64,000 nucleotides of DNA from Nigerium sp. (GCA_016711325.1 JADJTH010000012.1:124001-188000), one strand, 5' to 3'. Shown: positions 53,187 to 62,518, counted from the stretch's first letter. The notes: a model not told the origin generated them from the sequence alone. Program-made: numbers and translations.

Positions 53187-55148
53187 TCAGGCGCGCTGCG
53201 GCTCGACCTCAGCCTCCTTGGGCGTCACGGCGAGCAGGTCGGAACCCTTTTCGACCACACCCGGCGACGCCGGAACGACCTGCGCGAAGCGCTTCGCGTT
53301 CGTGACCACCACCGGCGTGGTCAGGTCGTAGCCCGCGGCCGCGATCGCGGCCCAGTCCACGTCGGCGAGCTTGTCGCCCCGACGGACGTGCTGACCCTTC
53401 TTCACGTGCGAGGTGAAGTGCTGGCCCTTGAGCTGGACGGTGTCCATGCCCACATGGATCAGAACCTCGACGCCGCTGTCGGAACGGACGGCGTAGGCGT
53501 GATGCGTCGGGAAGGCCACGATGACCGTTCCGTTCACCGGCGAGACCACCGGGCCGTCAGCGGGGACGATCGCAGCGCCCGGTCCGAGCATGCCGCCGGC
53601 GAACGTGGCATCCTGCACGTCGGTGAGCGCGATCAGGCGTCCGGCGAGCGGGCTGGTAACCGCGAAGTCGTGGGAGACCTCCGCGTCCACGACCGGGCTC
53701 TCCGGTGCGCTGTCGAGAGCCGCCTGGTCGACCACGGTGCCCGCGAGGCTGGCCTTGCCCCGCGTGCGGGCGTAGGTGTAAGTGCCGCCGAACGAGGCCG
53801 CGAAGGTGACGGCCGCCGCCACGAAGAACATCGGGATGTGGGCGGCGTTGATCGATACGAACCCGATGAGGCCGGCCGCACCCAGCGCGACGGCTTCGAT
53901 GCCCAGGATGCTGACCAGAGCACCACCGATCGACGCGGAGACGATCGCGATGTAGAACGGCCACCGCAGGCGCAGGTTGACGCCGAAGATCGCGGGTTCC
54001 GTGATGCCCATGAGCGCGGATGCGCTGGCCGCGCCGGACATGCCCTTGAGCTTGGCGTCGCGGGTCGTCAGGAAGACGGCGAGGGTAGCGGCGCCCTGGG
54101 CGATGTTCGCCATCGCCGCGATCGGGAAGATGAACGACCCGCCCTGAGCGATCAAGGAAAGTTCGACGGCGGGGAAGCTCTGGTGCAGGCCGGTGATGAC
54201 GATCGGCGAGTAGACCAGGCCGAAGACCATGCCGCCGAGGAAGCCGCCGGCGCCGTACAGCCACTGCAGACCGAACGTGATGGCATCGCTCAACTGGCGG
54301 GTGATCGGGCCGACCAGCATGAACGTGAGGAAGCCCGTCACGATCATCGTGACCAGCGGCGTGAGGAGGAAGTCGGTGGTGCCCTTGAACCAGCGATGCA
54401 GCCTCTTCTCGATGGTGGCGAGGATGAAGCTGACGAACAGGACCGGGATCACCTGGCCCTGGTAGCCGCCTTGGGCGACGGAGATGCCGAAGATATTCCA
54501 GTAGGTCATCTGACCCGTGGCGACGGCCTCGGCCACGGCGTAGCCGTTGACCAGGGACGGCATCACCATCGCCGCGCCCATGGCCGCACCCAGGTAGGGG
54601 TTGCCGCCGAAGCGTTTCGTGGCCGAGAAGCCGATCAGGATGGGCAGGAACACGAACGGCGCCGCGGCGAACAGGTTGACCATGTCCGCGACGTCTTTGA
54701 GGGAGGGCCACTGCTCGATCAGCGACTGCGGGCCGAACAGGCCCTGCGCGGTCAGCACGTTGTTGATGGCCATCATCAAGCCGCCTGCGATCAGCGCGGG
54801 CAGGATCGGCACGAAGACGTCGGCGACCAGCTTGATGAAACGGGCTACCGGGTTGCCCTGCTGGGCGGCGACCTGCTTGGCTTCGTCCTTCGTGCTCTCC
54901 TGCACGCCGGACGCCACCAGCTTGTCGAAGACGATGTCGACGTCGCCTGGCCCCACGATGATCTGGAACATCCCGCCGGCGGCGAAGGTGCCCTTGATGT
55001 CGAGATCGGCGTCCAGCGTCGCCTGATCGATCTTCTGATTGTCCGCCAGCACCAACCGCAAGCGGGTGGCGCAATGAGCGGCGGTGGTGATGTTTTCGGG
55101 ACCGCCGACGGCCTTCAATACCGTCGCGGCTACGCGTGAATGGTCCAT
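53187..55148 (-). CDS. scrA: PTS sucrose-type permease, EIIBCA
   Basis: 653 residues, a complete single-chain phosphotransferase transporter. EIIB: phosphocysteine in AAHCATRLRL (C26). EIIC: about ten membrane helices (about 105-465) with GITEPAIFGVNLR. EIIA: phosphohistidine in VLIHVGMDTV (about 564). The Glc-family architecture is shared by sucrose, beta-glucoside and trehalose permeases; the adjacent GH32 sucrose-6-phosphate hydrolase argues for sucrose. It takes up sugar as the 6-phosphate using HPr. It is transcribed after the hydrolase with a 152-bp gap that holds an operator-like palindrome. Confidence 0.92.
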   Translation of the reverse strand: MDHSRVAATVLKAVGGPENITTAAHCATRLRLVLADNQKIDQATLDADLDIKGTFAAGGMFQIIVGPGDVDIVFDKLVASGVQESTKDEAKQVAAQQGNPVARFIKLVADVFVPILPALIAGGLMMAINNVLTAQGLFGPQSLIEQWPSLKDVADMVNLFAAAPFVFLPILIGFSATKRFGGNPYLGAAMGAAMVMPSLVNGYAVAEAVATGQMTYWNIFGISVAQGGYQGQVIPVLFVSFILATIEKRLHRWFKGTTDFLLTPLVTMIVTGFLTFMLVGPITRQLSDAITFGLQWLYGAGGFLGGMVFGLVYSPIVITGLHQSFPAVELSLIAQGGSFIFPIAAMANIAQGAATLAVFLTTRDAKLKGMSGAASASALMGITEPAIFGVNLRLRWPFYIAIVSASIGGALVSILGIEAVALGAAGLIGFVSINAAHIPMFFVAAAVTFAASFGGTYTYARTRGKASLAGTVVDQAALDSAPESPVVDAEVSHDFAVTSPLAGRLIALTDVQDATFAGGMLGPGAAIVPADGPVVSPVNGTVIVAFPTHHAYAVRSDSGVEVLIHVGMDTVQLKGQHFTSHVKKGQHVRRGDKLADVDWAAIAAAGYDLTTPVVVTNAKRFAQVVPASPGVVEKGSDLLAVTPKEAEVEPQRA

Positions 55149-55202
55149 GTGGTCTGTTCTTCCTCGAACGGGTGCACGGTTTGCTGTGGTCAGTCTGTCA
55201 AG

Positions 55203-55224
55203 CGATTGTCCGATATGTCAATCG
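55203..55224. promoter_or_regulatory. Candidate LacI-type operator upstream of the PTS gene
   Basis: CGATTG (55203-55208) and CAATCG (55219-55224) are perfect inverted arms separated by ten bases. The element includes TTGACA on the - strand (55216-55221), a second TTGACA lies at 55196-55201, and the motif ACGATTGACAT recurs near the hydrolase start. Confidence 0.5.
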
Positions 55225-55300
55225 TTTGGCAGGCAGTCTGGATGACGGCCCGATCGGGTGGGGCGACCCCCCTCAGCGGCCATGACGCGGCGGGTGGATC

Positions 55301-56770
55301 TCAGCCCAGCAGGCCGACTCGCGCGGCGACCACCCGGAGCCCGGCGTCCGCCGCGATGCTGAGCGTTCGCTCCCCCGGTGCGAGGAAGGTGCGCATGCTG
55401 AAGGCGATCCGGCCGTCGTCCACGAACACCTCGGTGACGGAGCGGTCGTGGATCAGGTCGACCCGCACCCGTGCGGGCATGTCGAGTGCCAGCGTTCGCC
55501 GGCCGCCGTGGGGATAGCGCGTCGCGCTGCGGTCGACCGTCATCTCGCCGGGGCGGAACGTGAGCGCCACCCGGGAGTCGCCGCCGCCCGCCAGCGTGAG
55601 TTCCCACGCGGACGCCTCCGGCTCGACCTCGAGGGTCAGCCAGTACGACGTGGCGCCGGTCAGCTCGTCGATCACGACAGGATCCGCACCCACGGTCGTC
55701 CCCTGCAGCGCGAGAGCGCGCGCGGGCTCGGCATCCACCGCGGGACGCTGGCGCAGCACACCGTCGCGCAGCGTCAGCGTGCGCGGGATCGACAACACGT
55801 GCACCCACCCGTGGTCGCGCAACGACGGCTGATCGTCCTCGGACGCGTTCCCGACCCAGCCGAGCAGGACGGGCGCCTCGCCCGACGGCGCCCGGAAGGC
55901 CTGCGGAGCGTAGAACTCGAAGCCGCGGTCCAGCTCGATGAAGTCGCCCTCGGTGTGGAAGACGGTGCCGTCGAGGCGTCCGACCATGTACCCGCACGCG
56001 AAGATGTTGACGAACCCATCCCCGACCGGGTCGATGCCCTGGGGGCAGAAGATGAGCACGTCGCGGATCGCGCCGGTCTGCTCGTCGGGCACGCGCAGGA
56101 GGTTCGGGCACTCCCACATGTAGCCGAATCGGTCAAGGCCGTCGACGCCCGGGAAGGTCAGCTCTCCCGCGAACTCCCAGGAGTCGAGGCTGCTGGCGCG
56201 GTAGGCGAGGATGCACCCGGTCTCGTCGGCGCGCTGGGCGCCGAGCAGCATCAGGTACCCGTCGCCATCGTCGATGATCTGCGGGTCGCGGACATGCGCG
56301 GTGTAACCCGGCGGAGGGCTGGGAATCAGCGGGTTGGCCGGATGTTTGACGAACGTCGCCAGATCGTCGGTCGTCACCGCGCACTGGTAACTCGAGCGGC
56401 GGTCGTCGGCGTCCTTGACGTTGCCGGTGTAGTGCAGCCATACCGTGCCGTCGGCGACGACCGCACCTCCGGAATAGACCCCCGAGCGGTCGTACCAGCT
56501 CGAGGGGGCGATCGCGGGTGCGTGCGTCTGCCACTGGAGCAGGTCGGTCGACGAGGCGTGCCCCCAGTAGATCAACCTACGGGCAGGGAAGAACGGGCCG
56601 AATTGGTAGAAGGCGTGATACGTGCCGTCGACGACCACGAGACCGTTCGGATCGTTCAGCCGGCCGATCGGGGGCGCGACATGGAAGCGGGGATAGTCCG
56701 GGTCGAGGTGGGCGCGCGAGCTGTCGATGGCGGCGAGTGCCTCGGCCATGAGGTCATCCGAACTGATCAC
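55301..56770 (-). CDS. scrB: GH32 sucrose-6-phosphate hydrolase
   Basis: 489 residues, family GH32. Nucleophile Asp in GRLNDPNG (D40), RDPQIIDDG (about 160), acid/base Glu in MWECPNLL (about 219), then the C-terminal beta-sandwich. It splits the sucrose 6-phosphate imported by the adjacent PTS into glucose 6-phosphate and fructose. No signal peptide, as expected for a cytoplasmic enzyme. GTG 56770 is supported by TAGCCT exactly six bases upstream (leaderless); ATG 56746 is an alternative. Confidence 0.94.
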   Translation of the reverse strand: MISSDDLMAEALAAIDSSRAHLDPDYPRFHVAPPIGRLNDPNGLVVVDGTYHAFYQFGPFFPARRLIYWGHASSTDLLQWQTHAPAIAPSSWYDRSGVYSGGAVVADGTVWLHYTGNVKDADDRRSSYQCAVTTDDLATFVKHPANPLIPSPPPGYTAHVRDPQIIDDGDGYLMLLGAQRADETGCILAYRASSLDSWEFAGELTFPGVDGLDRFGYMWECPNLLRVPDEQTGAIRDVLIFCPQGIDPVGDGFVNIFACGYMVGRLDGTVFHTEGDFIELDRGFEFYAPQAFRAPSGEAPVLLGWVGNASEDDQPSLRDHGWVHVLSIPRTLTLRDGVLRQRPAVDAEPARALALQGTTVGADPVVIDELTGATSYWLTLEVEPEASAWELTLAGGGDSRVALTFRPGEMTVDRSATRYPHGGRRTLALDMPARVRVDLIHDRSVTEVFVDDGRIAFSMRTFLAPGERTLSIAADAGLRVVAARVGLLG

Positions 56771-56776
56771 GACGGC

Positions 56777-56806
56777 AGGCTAGCGCGCCTGACGTACGAT
56801 TGACAT
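56777..56806 (-). promoter_or_regulatory. Candidate promoter and half-operator of scrB
   Basis: TAGCCT (56777-56782, - strand) lies six bases before GTG 56770. About 17 bases upstream of it, where a -35 would be, sits the 10-mer CGATTGACAT (56797-56806, + strand), identical to an arm of the operator in front of the PTS gene. Confidence 0.4.
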
Positions 56807-56902
56807 CCCCGGTTCCACGATGCGCGACACCGCGACAGGATTGCCCCTCGCGCCTCGCCTCCGAGGCGGGGGCGCCCTCGGAAGGACGGACCCACGGACC
56901 GC

Positions 56903-56931
56903 TTGTGAGTGAGCACTCACTCACCTATAGT
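56903..56931 (+). promoter_or_regulatory. Promoter with embedded TetR operator, leaderless start
   Basis: -35 TTGTGA (56903-56908) and -10 TATAGT (56926-56931) are 17 bases apart. Between and around them lies the inverted repeat GTGAGTGA-GCAC-TCACTCAC (56905-56924). The regulator GTG begins eight bases after the -10 (56940), so the mRNA is probably leaderless. A repressor bound here would cover the polymerase site. Confidence 0.7.
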
Positions 56932-56939
56932 GGCCCCTC

Positions 56940-57599
56940 GTGACACGCGCCAAACCCCTTCCTGCCGAACAGCGCCGCGAGGCGCTCGTCCAGGCGACCA
57001 TCCCGCTCCTCCTCGAGCACGGGCTCGACGTGTCGACGCGGCAGATCGCGGAGGCGGCCGGCGTCGCCGAAGGCACGATCTTCCGCGCCTTCGGCTCCAA
57101 GGACGACCTCGTCCACGCGGCCGTGACCGACGCGCTCACCCGCGACGGCCTCGGCGAGGCTCTCGCCACCCTGCCCCCGGACGCCGACCTCGACGCGACC
57201 GTCACCGCGATCGCCGCAGCACTCACCGCGGGCATCACCCGGATGCGCACGCTGGTCGGCCTGTTCCATCACCACAACTGGCACGCCCCGAACGGCGATC
57301 ACACGCCCGGCGAACACCCCCACCCCCCTCACCCGGCGCCTGCCCCGAACGCCGACACCGCCGGGCCGCTGCGCTGCCCGCGCCCGAACCCCCGATCGAT
57401 CCACGAGCGCATCGCCACCGACGTCGCCTCGGCACTCCGCCCGCACGCCGCTCGGCTGCGCGCCACGCCGCAGGAGGCGGCGTCCGTGATCATCGCGCTC
57501 ACGTTCGGCGCCCAGCACCCGATCGCCGGACATCCCTCGTTCTCGTCGCCCGAAGCGCTGGCCGATCTGGCGCTCCACGGCCTGCTCAAGGAGGCCTGA
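56940..57599 (+). CDS. TetR-family transcriptional regulator
   Basis: 219 residues. N-terminal HTH (VSTRQIAEAAGVAEGTIFRAF), then a helical ligand domain. Between about residues 110 and 135 is an unusual His/Pro-rich stretch (LFHHHNWH, EHPHPPHP) that could bind a metal or be a flexible loop. The stop overlaps the first ABC exporter gene by one base (TGATG), so regulator and exporter are one operon, and the operator overlapping its promoter suggests autorepression relieved by an exported compound. Confidence 0.9.
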   Translation: MTRAKPLPAEQRREALVQATIPLLLEHGLDVSTRQIAEAAGVAEGTIFRAFGSKDDLVHAAVTDALTRDGLGEALATLPPDADLDATVTAIAAALTAGITRMRTLVGLFHHHNWHAPNGDHTPGEHPHPPHPAPAPNADTAGPLRCPRPNPRSIHERIATDVASALRPHAARLRATPQEAASVIIALTFGAQHPIAGHPSFSSPEALADLALHGLLKEA

Positions 57600-59332
57600 T
57601 GCTCCTCTCCACTCTCAAGACGTACCTGGCGCCGTACAAGGCCGCGATGACGGCGGTGGTACTCCTCCAGCTCATTGCCACCACGGCCTCGCTCTACCTG
57701 CCCACCCTGAACGCGCGCGTCATCGACGAGGGCGTCGCCCGGGGCGACACGGCCGCCATCTGGTCGCTCGGCACGGTGATGCTGGGCATCACCCTGATCC
57801 AGGTCGTCGGCCAGGTGTTCGCGATCTACTTCGGCGCACGCACCGCGATGGGCTTCGGACGCGACCTGCGCGCCTCGATCTTCGCCCGCGTGCTGACCTT
57901 CAGCTCCCGCGAGGTCAACAAGCTCGGCGCACCCAGCCTGATCACCCGCACCACGAACGACGTCCAGCAGGTTCAGCAGCTGGTGATGATGACCACGTTC
58001 ATGATCGTGCAGGCGCCGATCATGATGGTCGGCGGCATCTTCATGGCGCTGCGCGAGGACGTCGGACTGTCCTGGCTGATCGCCGTCGCGGTCGTCGTGA
58101 TGGGCACGATCATCGGCGCCATCCTGCTGCAGGCGCTGCCGCTGTTCCGGCAGATGCAGACCCGAGTCGACGCGCTGAACCGCGTGCTGCGCGAGCAGAT
58201 CAGCGGCCTGCGCGTGATCCGGGCGTTCGTGCGGGAGCCGTACGAGGCGTCCCGGTTCAACACCGCCAACCACGAGCTCACCGACACCTCGCTGCGGGTC
58301 GGACGCCGGATGCTCACCTTCTTCCCGGTGGTGCAGTTCGTGATGACCGCGTCCAGCGTCGGCGTGATGTGGTTCGGCGGCCTGCGCGTGGACGCCGGCG
58401 AGATGCAGATCGGCCAGCTCACCGCATTCCTGCAGTACCTGATCCAGATCCTGATGAGCGTGATGATGTCGACGATGATGCTGATGATCGCGCCGCGCGC
58501 CCAGGTGTGCGCGGTCCGCATCCAAGAGGTGCTGCGCACGTCGGCGTCCGTCGTACCGCCCGCCAACCCGGTGCGGACGCTCGCCGCCCGGGGCGAGGTG
58601 CGCTTCGAGCACGTCGCGTTCTCCTACCCCGGCGCCGAGGAACCCGTGCTGAACGACATCTCGTTCACGGTCAGCCCGGGCGAGACGATCGCCTTCATCG
58701 GCTCGACCGGTTCGGGCAAGACGACGCTGGTCAGCCTGATCCCGCGGCTGTTCGACGCGACCGGCGGTCGAGTGCTGGTGGACGGCGTGGACGTCCGCGA
58801 CCTCGATCCCGAGGTGCTGTGGAGCTCGATCGGCCTGGTGCCGCAGAAGCCCTACCTGTTCAGCGGGACGGTGGCGTCCAACCTGCGCTACGGCAATCCC
58901 GACGCGACCGACGAGGAGCTGTGGCACGCCCTCGAGGTCGCCCAGGCCCGCGACTTCGTCGCGGCCATGCCGGCGCGGCTCGACGCCCCCATCGCCCAGG
59001 GCGGCACGAACGTCTCGGGCGGCCAGCGGCAGCGGCTGTCGATCGCGCGCGCCCTGGTGGCCCAGCCGGACGTCTACGTGTTCGACGACAGCTTCTCGGC
59101 GCTCGACGTCGCGACGGACGCCCGCCTGCGGGCCGCCCTCGCGAAAGAGACCGGCGAGGCGGCCGTCGTGATCGTCGGCCAGCGTGTCGCGACCATCGCC
59201 GGCGCCGACCGGATCGTCGTCCTCGACGCCGGGCGCATCGAGGCCGTCGGCACGCACGACGAACTGCTGGTCACCAGCCCGACCTACGCCGAGATCGTCG
59301 AATCGCAGTTCAAGGTGGAGGAGGCAGCATGA
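57599..59332 (+). CDS. ABC exporter half-transporter (TMD-NBD), degenerate Walker B
   Basis: 577 residues: six membrane helices (about 15-310) and a C-terminal ATPase domain. Walker A GSTGSGKTTL, signature NVSGGQRQRLS and Walker B VYVFDDSFSALD. The catalytic Glu after Walker B is Asp here, while the signature is canonical. This is the pattern of one half of a heterodimeric multidrug-type exporter; the next gene has the opposite pattern. ATG 57599 overlaps the regulator stop, with AGGAGG four bases upstream. Substrate unknown. Confidence 0.94.
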   Translation: MLLSTLKTYLAPYKAAMTAVVLLQLIATTASLYLPTLNARVIDEGVARGDTAAIWSLGTVMLGITLIQVVGQVFAIYFGARTAMGFGRDLRASIFARVLTFSSREVNKLGAPSLITRTTNDVQQVQQLVMMTTFMIVQAPIMMVGGIFMALREDVGLSWLIAVAVVVMGTIIGAILLQALPLFRQMQTRVDALNRVLREQISGLRVIRAFVREPYEASRFNTANHELTDTSLRVGRRMLTFFPVVQFVMTASSVGVMWFGGLRVDAGEMQIGQLTAFLQYLIQILMSVMMSTMMLMIAPRAQVCAVRIQEVLRTSASVVPPANPVRTLAARGEVRFEHVAFSYPGAEEPVLNDISFTVSPGETIAFIGSTGSGKTTLVSLIPRLFDATGGRVLVDGVDVRDLDPEVLWSSIGLVPQKPYLFSGTVASNLRYGNPDATDEELWHALEVAQARDFVAAMPARLDAPIAQGGTNVSGGQRQRLSIARALVAQPDVYVFDDSFSALDVATDARLRAALAKETGEAAVVIVGQRVATIAGADRIVVLDAGRIEAVGTHDELLVTSPTYAEIVESQFKVEEAA

Positions 59333-61329
59333 GCGCCCCGGAACAACCCGCCGTCACGTCCGCGGACGAGGGCAAGGTGACCCAGGCGCCCGAGCGCCCC
59401 AAGCACGGCCCGCAGGTGCGCGGCCACGGTCCGATGGCGCAAGGACCCTCCGAGAAGGCGATCAGCTTCGGGCCGTCACTGCGGCGGTTGCTCGCGATGC
59501 TGCACCCCGAACGGACCCTGATCTGGATCGTCGTGGCGTTGACCACCGTCTCGGTGGTGTTCAACGTGGTCGGCCCGAAGATCCTCGGCCAGATGACCAA
59601 CCTGCTGTTCGCCGGCCTGATCGGCAAGAACCTGCCGGCGGGCGTCCCGCTCGAACAGGTGATCGCCGGCCTGCGCGCCCAGGGCAACGGCACGTTCGCC
59701 GACATGCTCACCGCCATGAACCCGACGCCCGGCCAGGGCGTCGACTGGGACGCCGTCGCCCGCGTCGGCCTGCTGGCCCTGGGCTTGGCCGTGGCCGGCG
59801 CCCTGTTGATGTGGGCGTCCGGCTGGCTGCTCAACGACGTCGTGCAACGCTCGGTGTATCGCATGCGCGAGCAGGTGCAGGCCAAGCTGGACAGGCTGCC
59901 GCTGTCGTTCTTCGATCGCCAGCCGCGCGGCGAGCTGTTGAGCCGGGTCACCAACGACATCGACAACATCGCCCAGTCGCTGCAGCAGACGCTGTCACAG
60001 CTCCTGTCGAACCTGCTGACGCTGGTCGGCGTGCTGTTCATGATGTTCTGGGTGTCGCCGGCACTGGCCCTGATCGCGATCGTGGCGGTGCCGATCTCGC
60101 TGGCGGCGGCCACGTTCATTGGCGGCCGCGCGCAGAGCAGGTTCGCGGCGATGTGGGAGGCCACCGGCGACCTGAACGCCCAGATCGAGGAGGCCTACAC
60201 CGGGCACGCACTGGTCAAGGTGTTCAACCGCTCCCGCGAGGTCGAGGCCGAATTCGGCCGCACCAACGACAGGCTGTACGGCTCCGCCTTCGGGGCGCAG
60301 TTCATCTCGGGCCTGATGATGCCGGTGATGTTCTTCATCGGGAACCTGTCGTACGTGGCCGTCGCCGTGGCGGGCGGACTGCGGGTCGCGTCCGGCCAGA
60401 TGAGCCTGGGCGACGTGCAGGCGTTCATCCAGTATTCGCGGATGTTCACCCAGCCGATCACTCAGGTGGCCTCGATGGCGAACCTGCTGCAGTCGGGCGT
60501 CGCGTCGGCCGAGCGCGTCTTCCAGGTGCTGGACGCCGACGAGCAGGTTCCGGACGCCGCAGGCGCGCTCCCCGCGCCGCTGTCCGGGCGGGTCGCGTTC
60601 GAGGACGTGTCCTTCTCCTACTCCCCCGAGGAACCGCTCATCGAGCATCTGTCGTTCACGGCCGAGCCCGGCTCGACGATCGCGATCGTCGGCCCGACCG
60701 GCGCCGGCAAGACGACGCTGGTCAACCTGCTGATGCGGTTCTACGAGCTCGACGGCGGCCGGATCACGCTCGACGGCGCCGACATCGCGTCCGTACCGCG
60801 GGCGTCCCTGCGCGGACAGATGGGCATGGTGCTGCAGGACACCTGGCTGTTCGGCGGCACGATCCGCGACAACATCGCCTACGGTCGCCCCGGCGCGTCC
60901 GAGACGGAGATCCTCACCGCGGCGACGGCGACCTACGTGGACCGGTTCGTGCACGCCCTGCCCGACGGCTACGACACCGTGATCGACGAGGAGGGCTCGA
61001 ACGTGTCGGCGGGCGAGAAGCAGCTGATCACGATCGCGCGCGCGTTCCTGTCCGACCCGGCCGTGCTGATCCTCGACGAGGCCACCTCGAGCGTCGACAC
61101 GCGCACCGAGTTGCTGCTGCAGCGCGCGATGACCGCGCTGCGCGCCGACCGGACCTCGTTCGTGATCGCGCACCGGCTCTCCACGATCCGCGACGCCGAC
61201 GTGATCCTCGTCATGCAGGCGGGCCAGATCGTCGAGCAGGGCAACCACGAGCAGTTGCTCGCCGCGCGCGGGGCGTACTGGGATCTGTACCAGTCCCAGT
61301 TCGCGGGGACGGACTCCGACGCCGCCTGA
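59329..61329 (+). CDS. ABC exporter half-transporter (TMD-NBD), partner subunit
   Basis: 666 residues. An extra hydrophilic N-terminus (about 50 residues) and a longer first extracellular loop (about 100-140) precede six membrane helices and an ATPase domain. Walker A GPTGAGKTTL, Walker B LILDEATSSVD (catalytic Glu present) and signature NVSAGEKQLIT (altered). Paired with the previous protein it would give one competent site (this Walker A/B with the partner's SGGQ) and one degenerate site, as in heterodimeric exporters. ATG overlaps the previous stop (ATGA). Confidence 0.95.
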   Translation: MSAPEQPAVTSADEGKVTQAPERPKHGPQVRGHGPMAQGPSEKAISFGPSLRRLLAMLHPERTLIWIVVALTTVSVVFNVVGPKILGQMTNLLFAGLIGKNLPAGVPLEQVIAGLRAQGNGTFADMLTAMNPTPGQGVDWDAVARVGLLALGLAVAGALLMWASGWLLNDVVQRSVYRMREQVQAKLDRLPLSFFDRQPRGELLSRVTNDIDNIAQSLQQTLSQLLSNLLTLVGVLFMMFWVSPALALIAIVAVPISLAAATFIGGRAQSRFAAMWEATGDLNAQIEEAYTGHALVKVFNRSREVEAEFGRTNDRLYGSAFGAQFISGLMMPVMFFIGNLSYVAVAVAGGLRVASGQMSLGDVQAFIQYSRMFTQPITQVASMANLLQSGVASAERVFQVLDADEQVPDAAGALPAPLSGRVAFEDVSFSYSPEEPLIEHLSFTAEPGSTIAIVGPTGAGKTTLVNLLMRFYELDGGRITLDGADIASVPRASLRGQMGMVLQDTWLFGGTIRDNIAYGRPGASETEILTAATATYVDRFVHALPDGYDTVIDEEGSNVSAGEKQLITIARAFLSDPAVLILDEATSSVDTRTELLLQRAMTALRADRTSFVIAHRLSTIRDADVILVMQAGQIVEQGNHEQLLAARGAYWDLYQSQFAGTDSDAA

Positions 61330-61357
61330 CCGTCGCCTCCCGACCCGTCGGCGCCCG

Positions 61358-62107
61358 TCAGCCGATCTGGGCGCCGACGACGGTTCCGATGGCGAAGGTG
61401 ATCCCCATCGCCAGCAGGCCGCCGCCGATGTTGCGAACGATCGCCCGGGGCGCCGGGGCGCGGCCGGCGCGGGCGCTCAGCAAGCCGGTCAGGAACAGGG
61501 CGGCGACGACCGCGACGACCGTCACGGCCACGCGCGCCCCGGGCGGGGTGAGCACCATGGCGAGCAACGGGATCAGCGCGCCGAGCGCGAAGGAGAACAG
61601 GGACGAGACCGCGGCCTGGGTGGGCGACGTCAGCTCGCCCGGGTCGAGGCGCAGCTCGATCTCGGCGTGCGCGGCCAGCGCGTCGTGCTGGGTGAGCTCA
61701 CGGGCCGCCTCACGCGCGGTCGCCTCGGACATCCCCTTGTCGCGCAGCATGCGGGCGAGTTCGTTGAGCTCGTCCTGCGGTCTCGTCCGGACCTGCTCGG
61801 CCTTCTTCGCCAGCAGTGCGCGTTCGGAATCGCGCTGGGCCGAGACGGACACGTACTCCCCGGCCGCCATCGACAAGGCGCCCGCCACCAGGCCGGCGAT
61901 ACCGGACGCCGCCAACGCGAAGGAGTCGGTCGTCGCGCCCGCGACGCCCATGACGAGACCGGCGATCGAGATGATGCCGTCGTTGGCGCCGAGTACCGCG
62001 GCGCGCAGCCTGTTCAGCATGCCGGCGTGGGCGACCGCGTCGTGGTTGCGCACGGGGCGAACACCGCCACTCACCTCGGTATGCGTCGAGTCCAGAATCT
62101 CGGTCAT
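61358..62107 (-). CDS. VIT1/CCC1-family (DUF125) transporter-like membrane protein
   Basis: 249 residues. Start of the family fold: RAAVLGANDGIISIAGLVMGVAGA, then the GEYVSVSAQRD helix, a cytoplasmic charged region (about 95-150) and three C-terminal helices. Family members carry Fe2+ or Mn2+ across membranes. ATG 62107 is used: CATGAT lies six bases upstream. It is encoded away from cydA and 75 bp after the BlaI-type regulator, on the same strand. Confidence 0.9.
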   Translation of the reverse strand: MTEILDSTHTEVSGGVRPVRNHDAVAHAGMLNRLRAAVLGANDGIISIAGLVMGVAGATTDSFALAASGIAGLVAGALSMAAGEYVSVSAQRDSERALLAKKAEQVRTRPQDELNELARMLRDKGMSEATAREAARELTQHDALAAHAEIELRLDPGELTSPTQAAVSSLFSFALGALIPLLAMVLTPPGARVAVTVVAVVAALFLTGLLSARAGRAPAPRAIVRNIGGGLLAMGITFAIGTVVGAQIG

Positions 62108-62182
62108 TCCTTGATCATGCCCCGCCAAACCGGCTGCGACAAGCAAGGACAGGCTCACCTGGCCGGCCGGACGCCGCGAGGA

Positions 62183-62512
62183 TCAGGCCTCGGTGGCCAC
62201 CTCGGCACCGGCCATGACGCGGCGGAGAACCTCGGCGCGGTCGTCGTCGGAAAGACCGGTCAGCGACTCGTTGACGGTGTCGACGTGCAGGTCGACACGC
62301 GACCGTGCCGGACGGTACAGCCAGGCGCGACCGTCGAGCGAGCGATCGACGATCCCCTTCTTCGACAGCCGGTCGAGCACCGTCATCACCGTCGTGTAGG
62401 CGATCGATCTGCCGCGGGCGAGCTCCTCATGCACGTCGCGCACGGAGGTGGGGGACCAACGAACCCACAGGACGTCCATCACCGCCTGTTCGAGGTCTCC
62501 GAGGATGGGCAT
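62183..62512 (-). CDS. BlaI/MecI/CopY-family transcriptional regulator
   Basis: 109 residues. Winged-helix DNA-binding domain (LGDLEQAVMDVLW, SIAYTTVMTVLDRLSKKGIV), followed by a short dimerisation tail. Relatives repress beta-lactamase, copper and, in actinobacteria, respiratory genes. It is divergent from cydA with 102 bp between starts and lacks the usual neighbouring BlaR-type sensor protease, so some other signal must relieve it. TAAGAT lies six bases before ATG 62512. Confidence 0.92.
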   Translation of the reverse strand: MPILGDLEQAVMDVLWVRWSPTSVRDVHEELARGRSIAYTTVMTVLDRLSKKGIVDRSLDGRAWLYRPARSRVDLHVDTVNESLTGLSDDDRAEVLRRVMAGAEVATEA

Positions 62513-62518
62513 GGCGCC

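Noticed and set aside
56909..57598. Extension of the first ABC transporter upstream through the TetR gene
   Set aside because: The upstream frame is Pro/Arg-rich low-complexity sequence, while the TetR protein in the other frame is convincing. ATG 57599 has a ribosome site.
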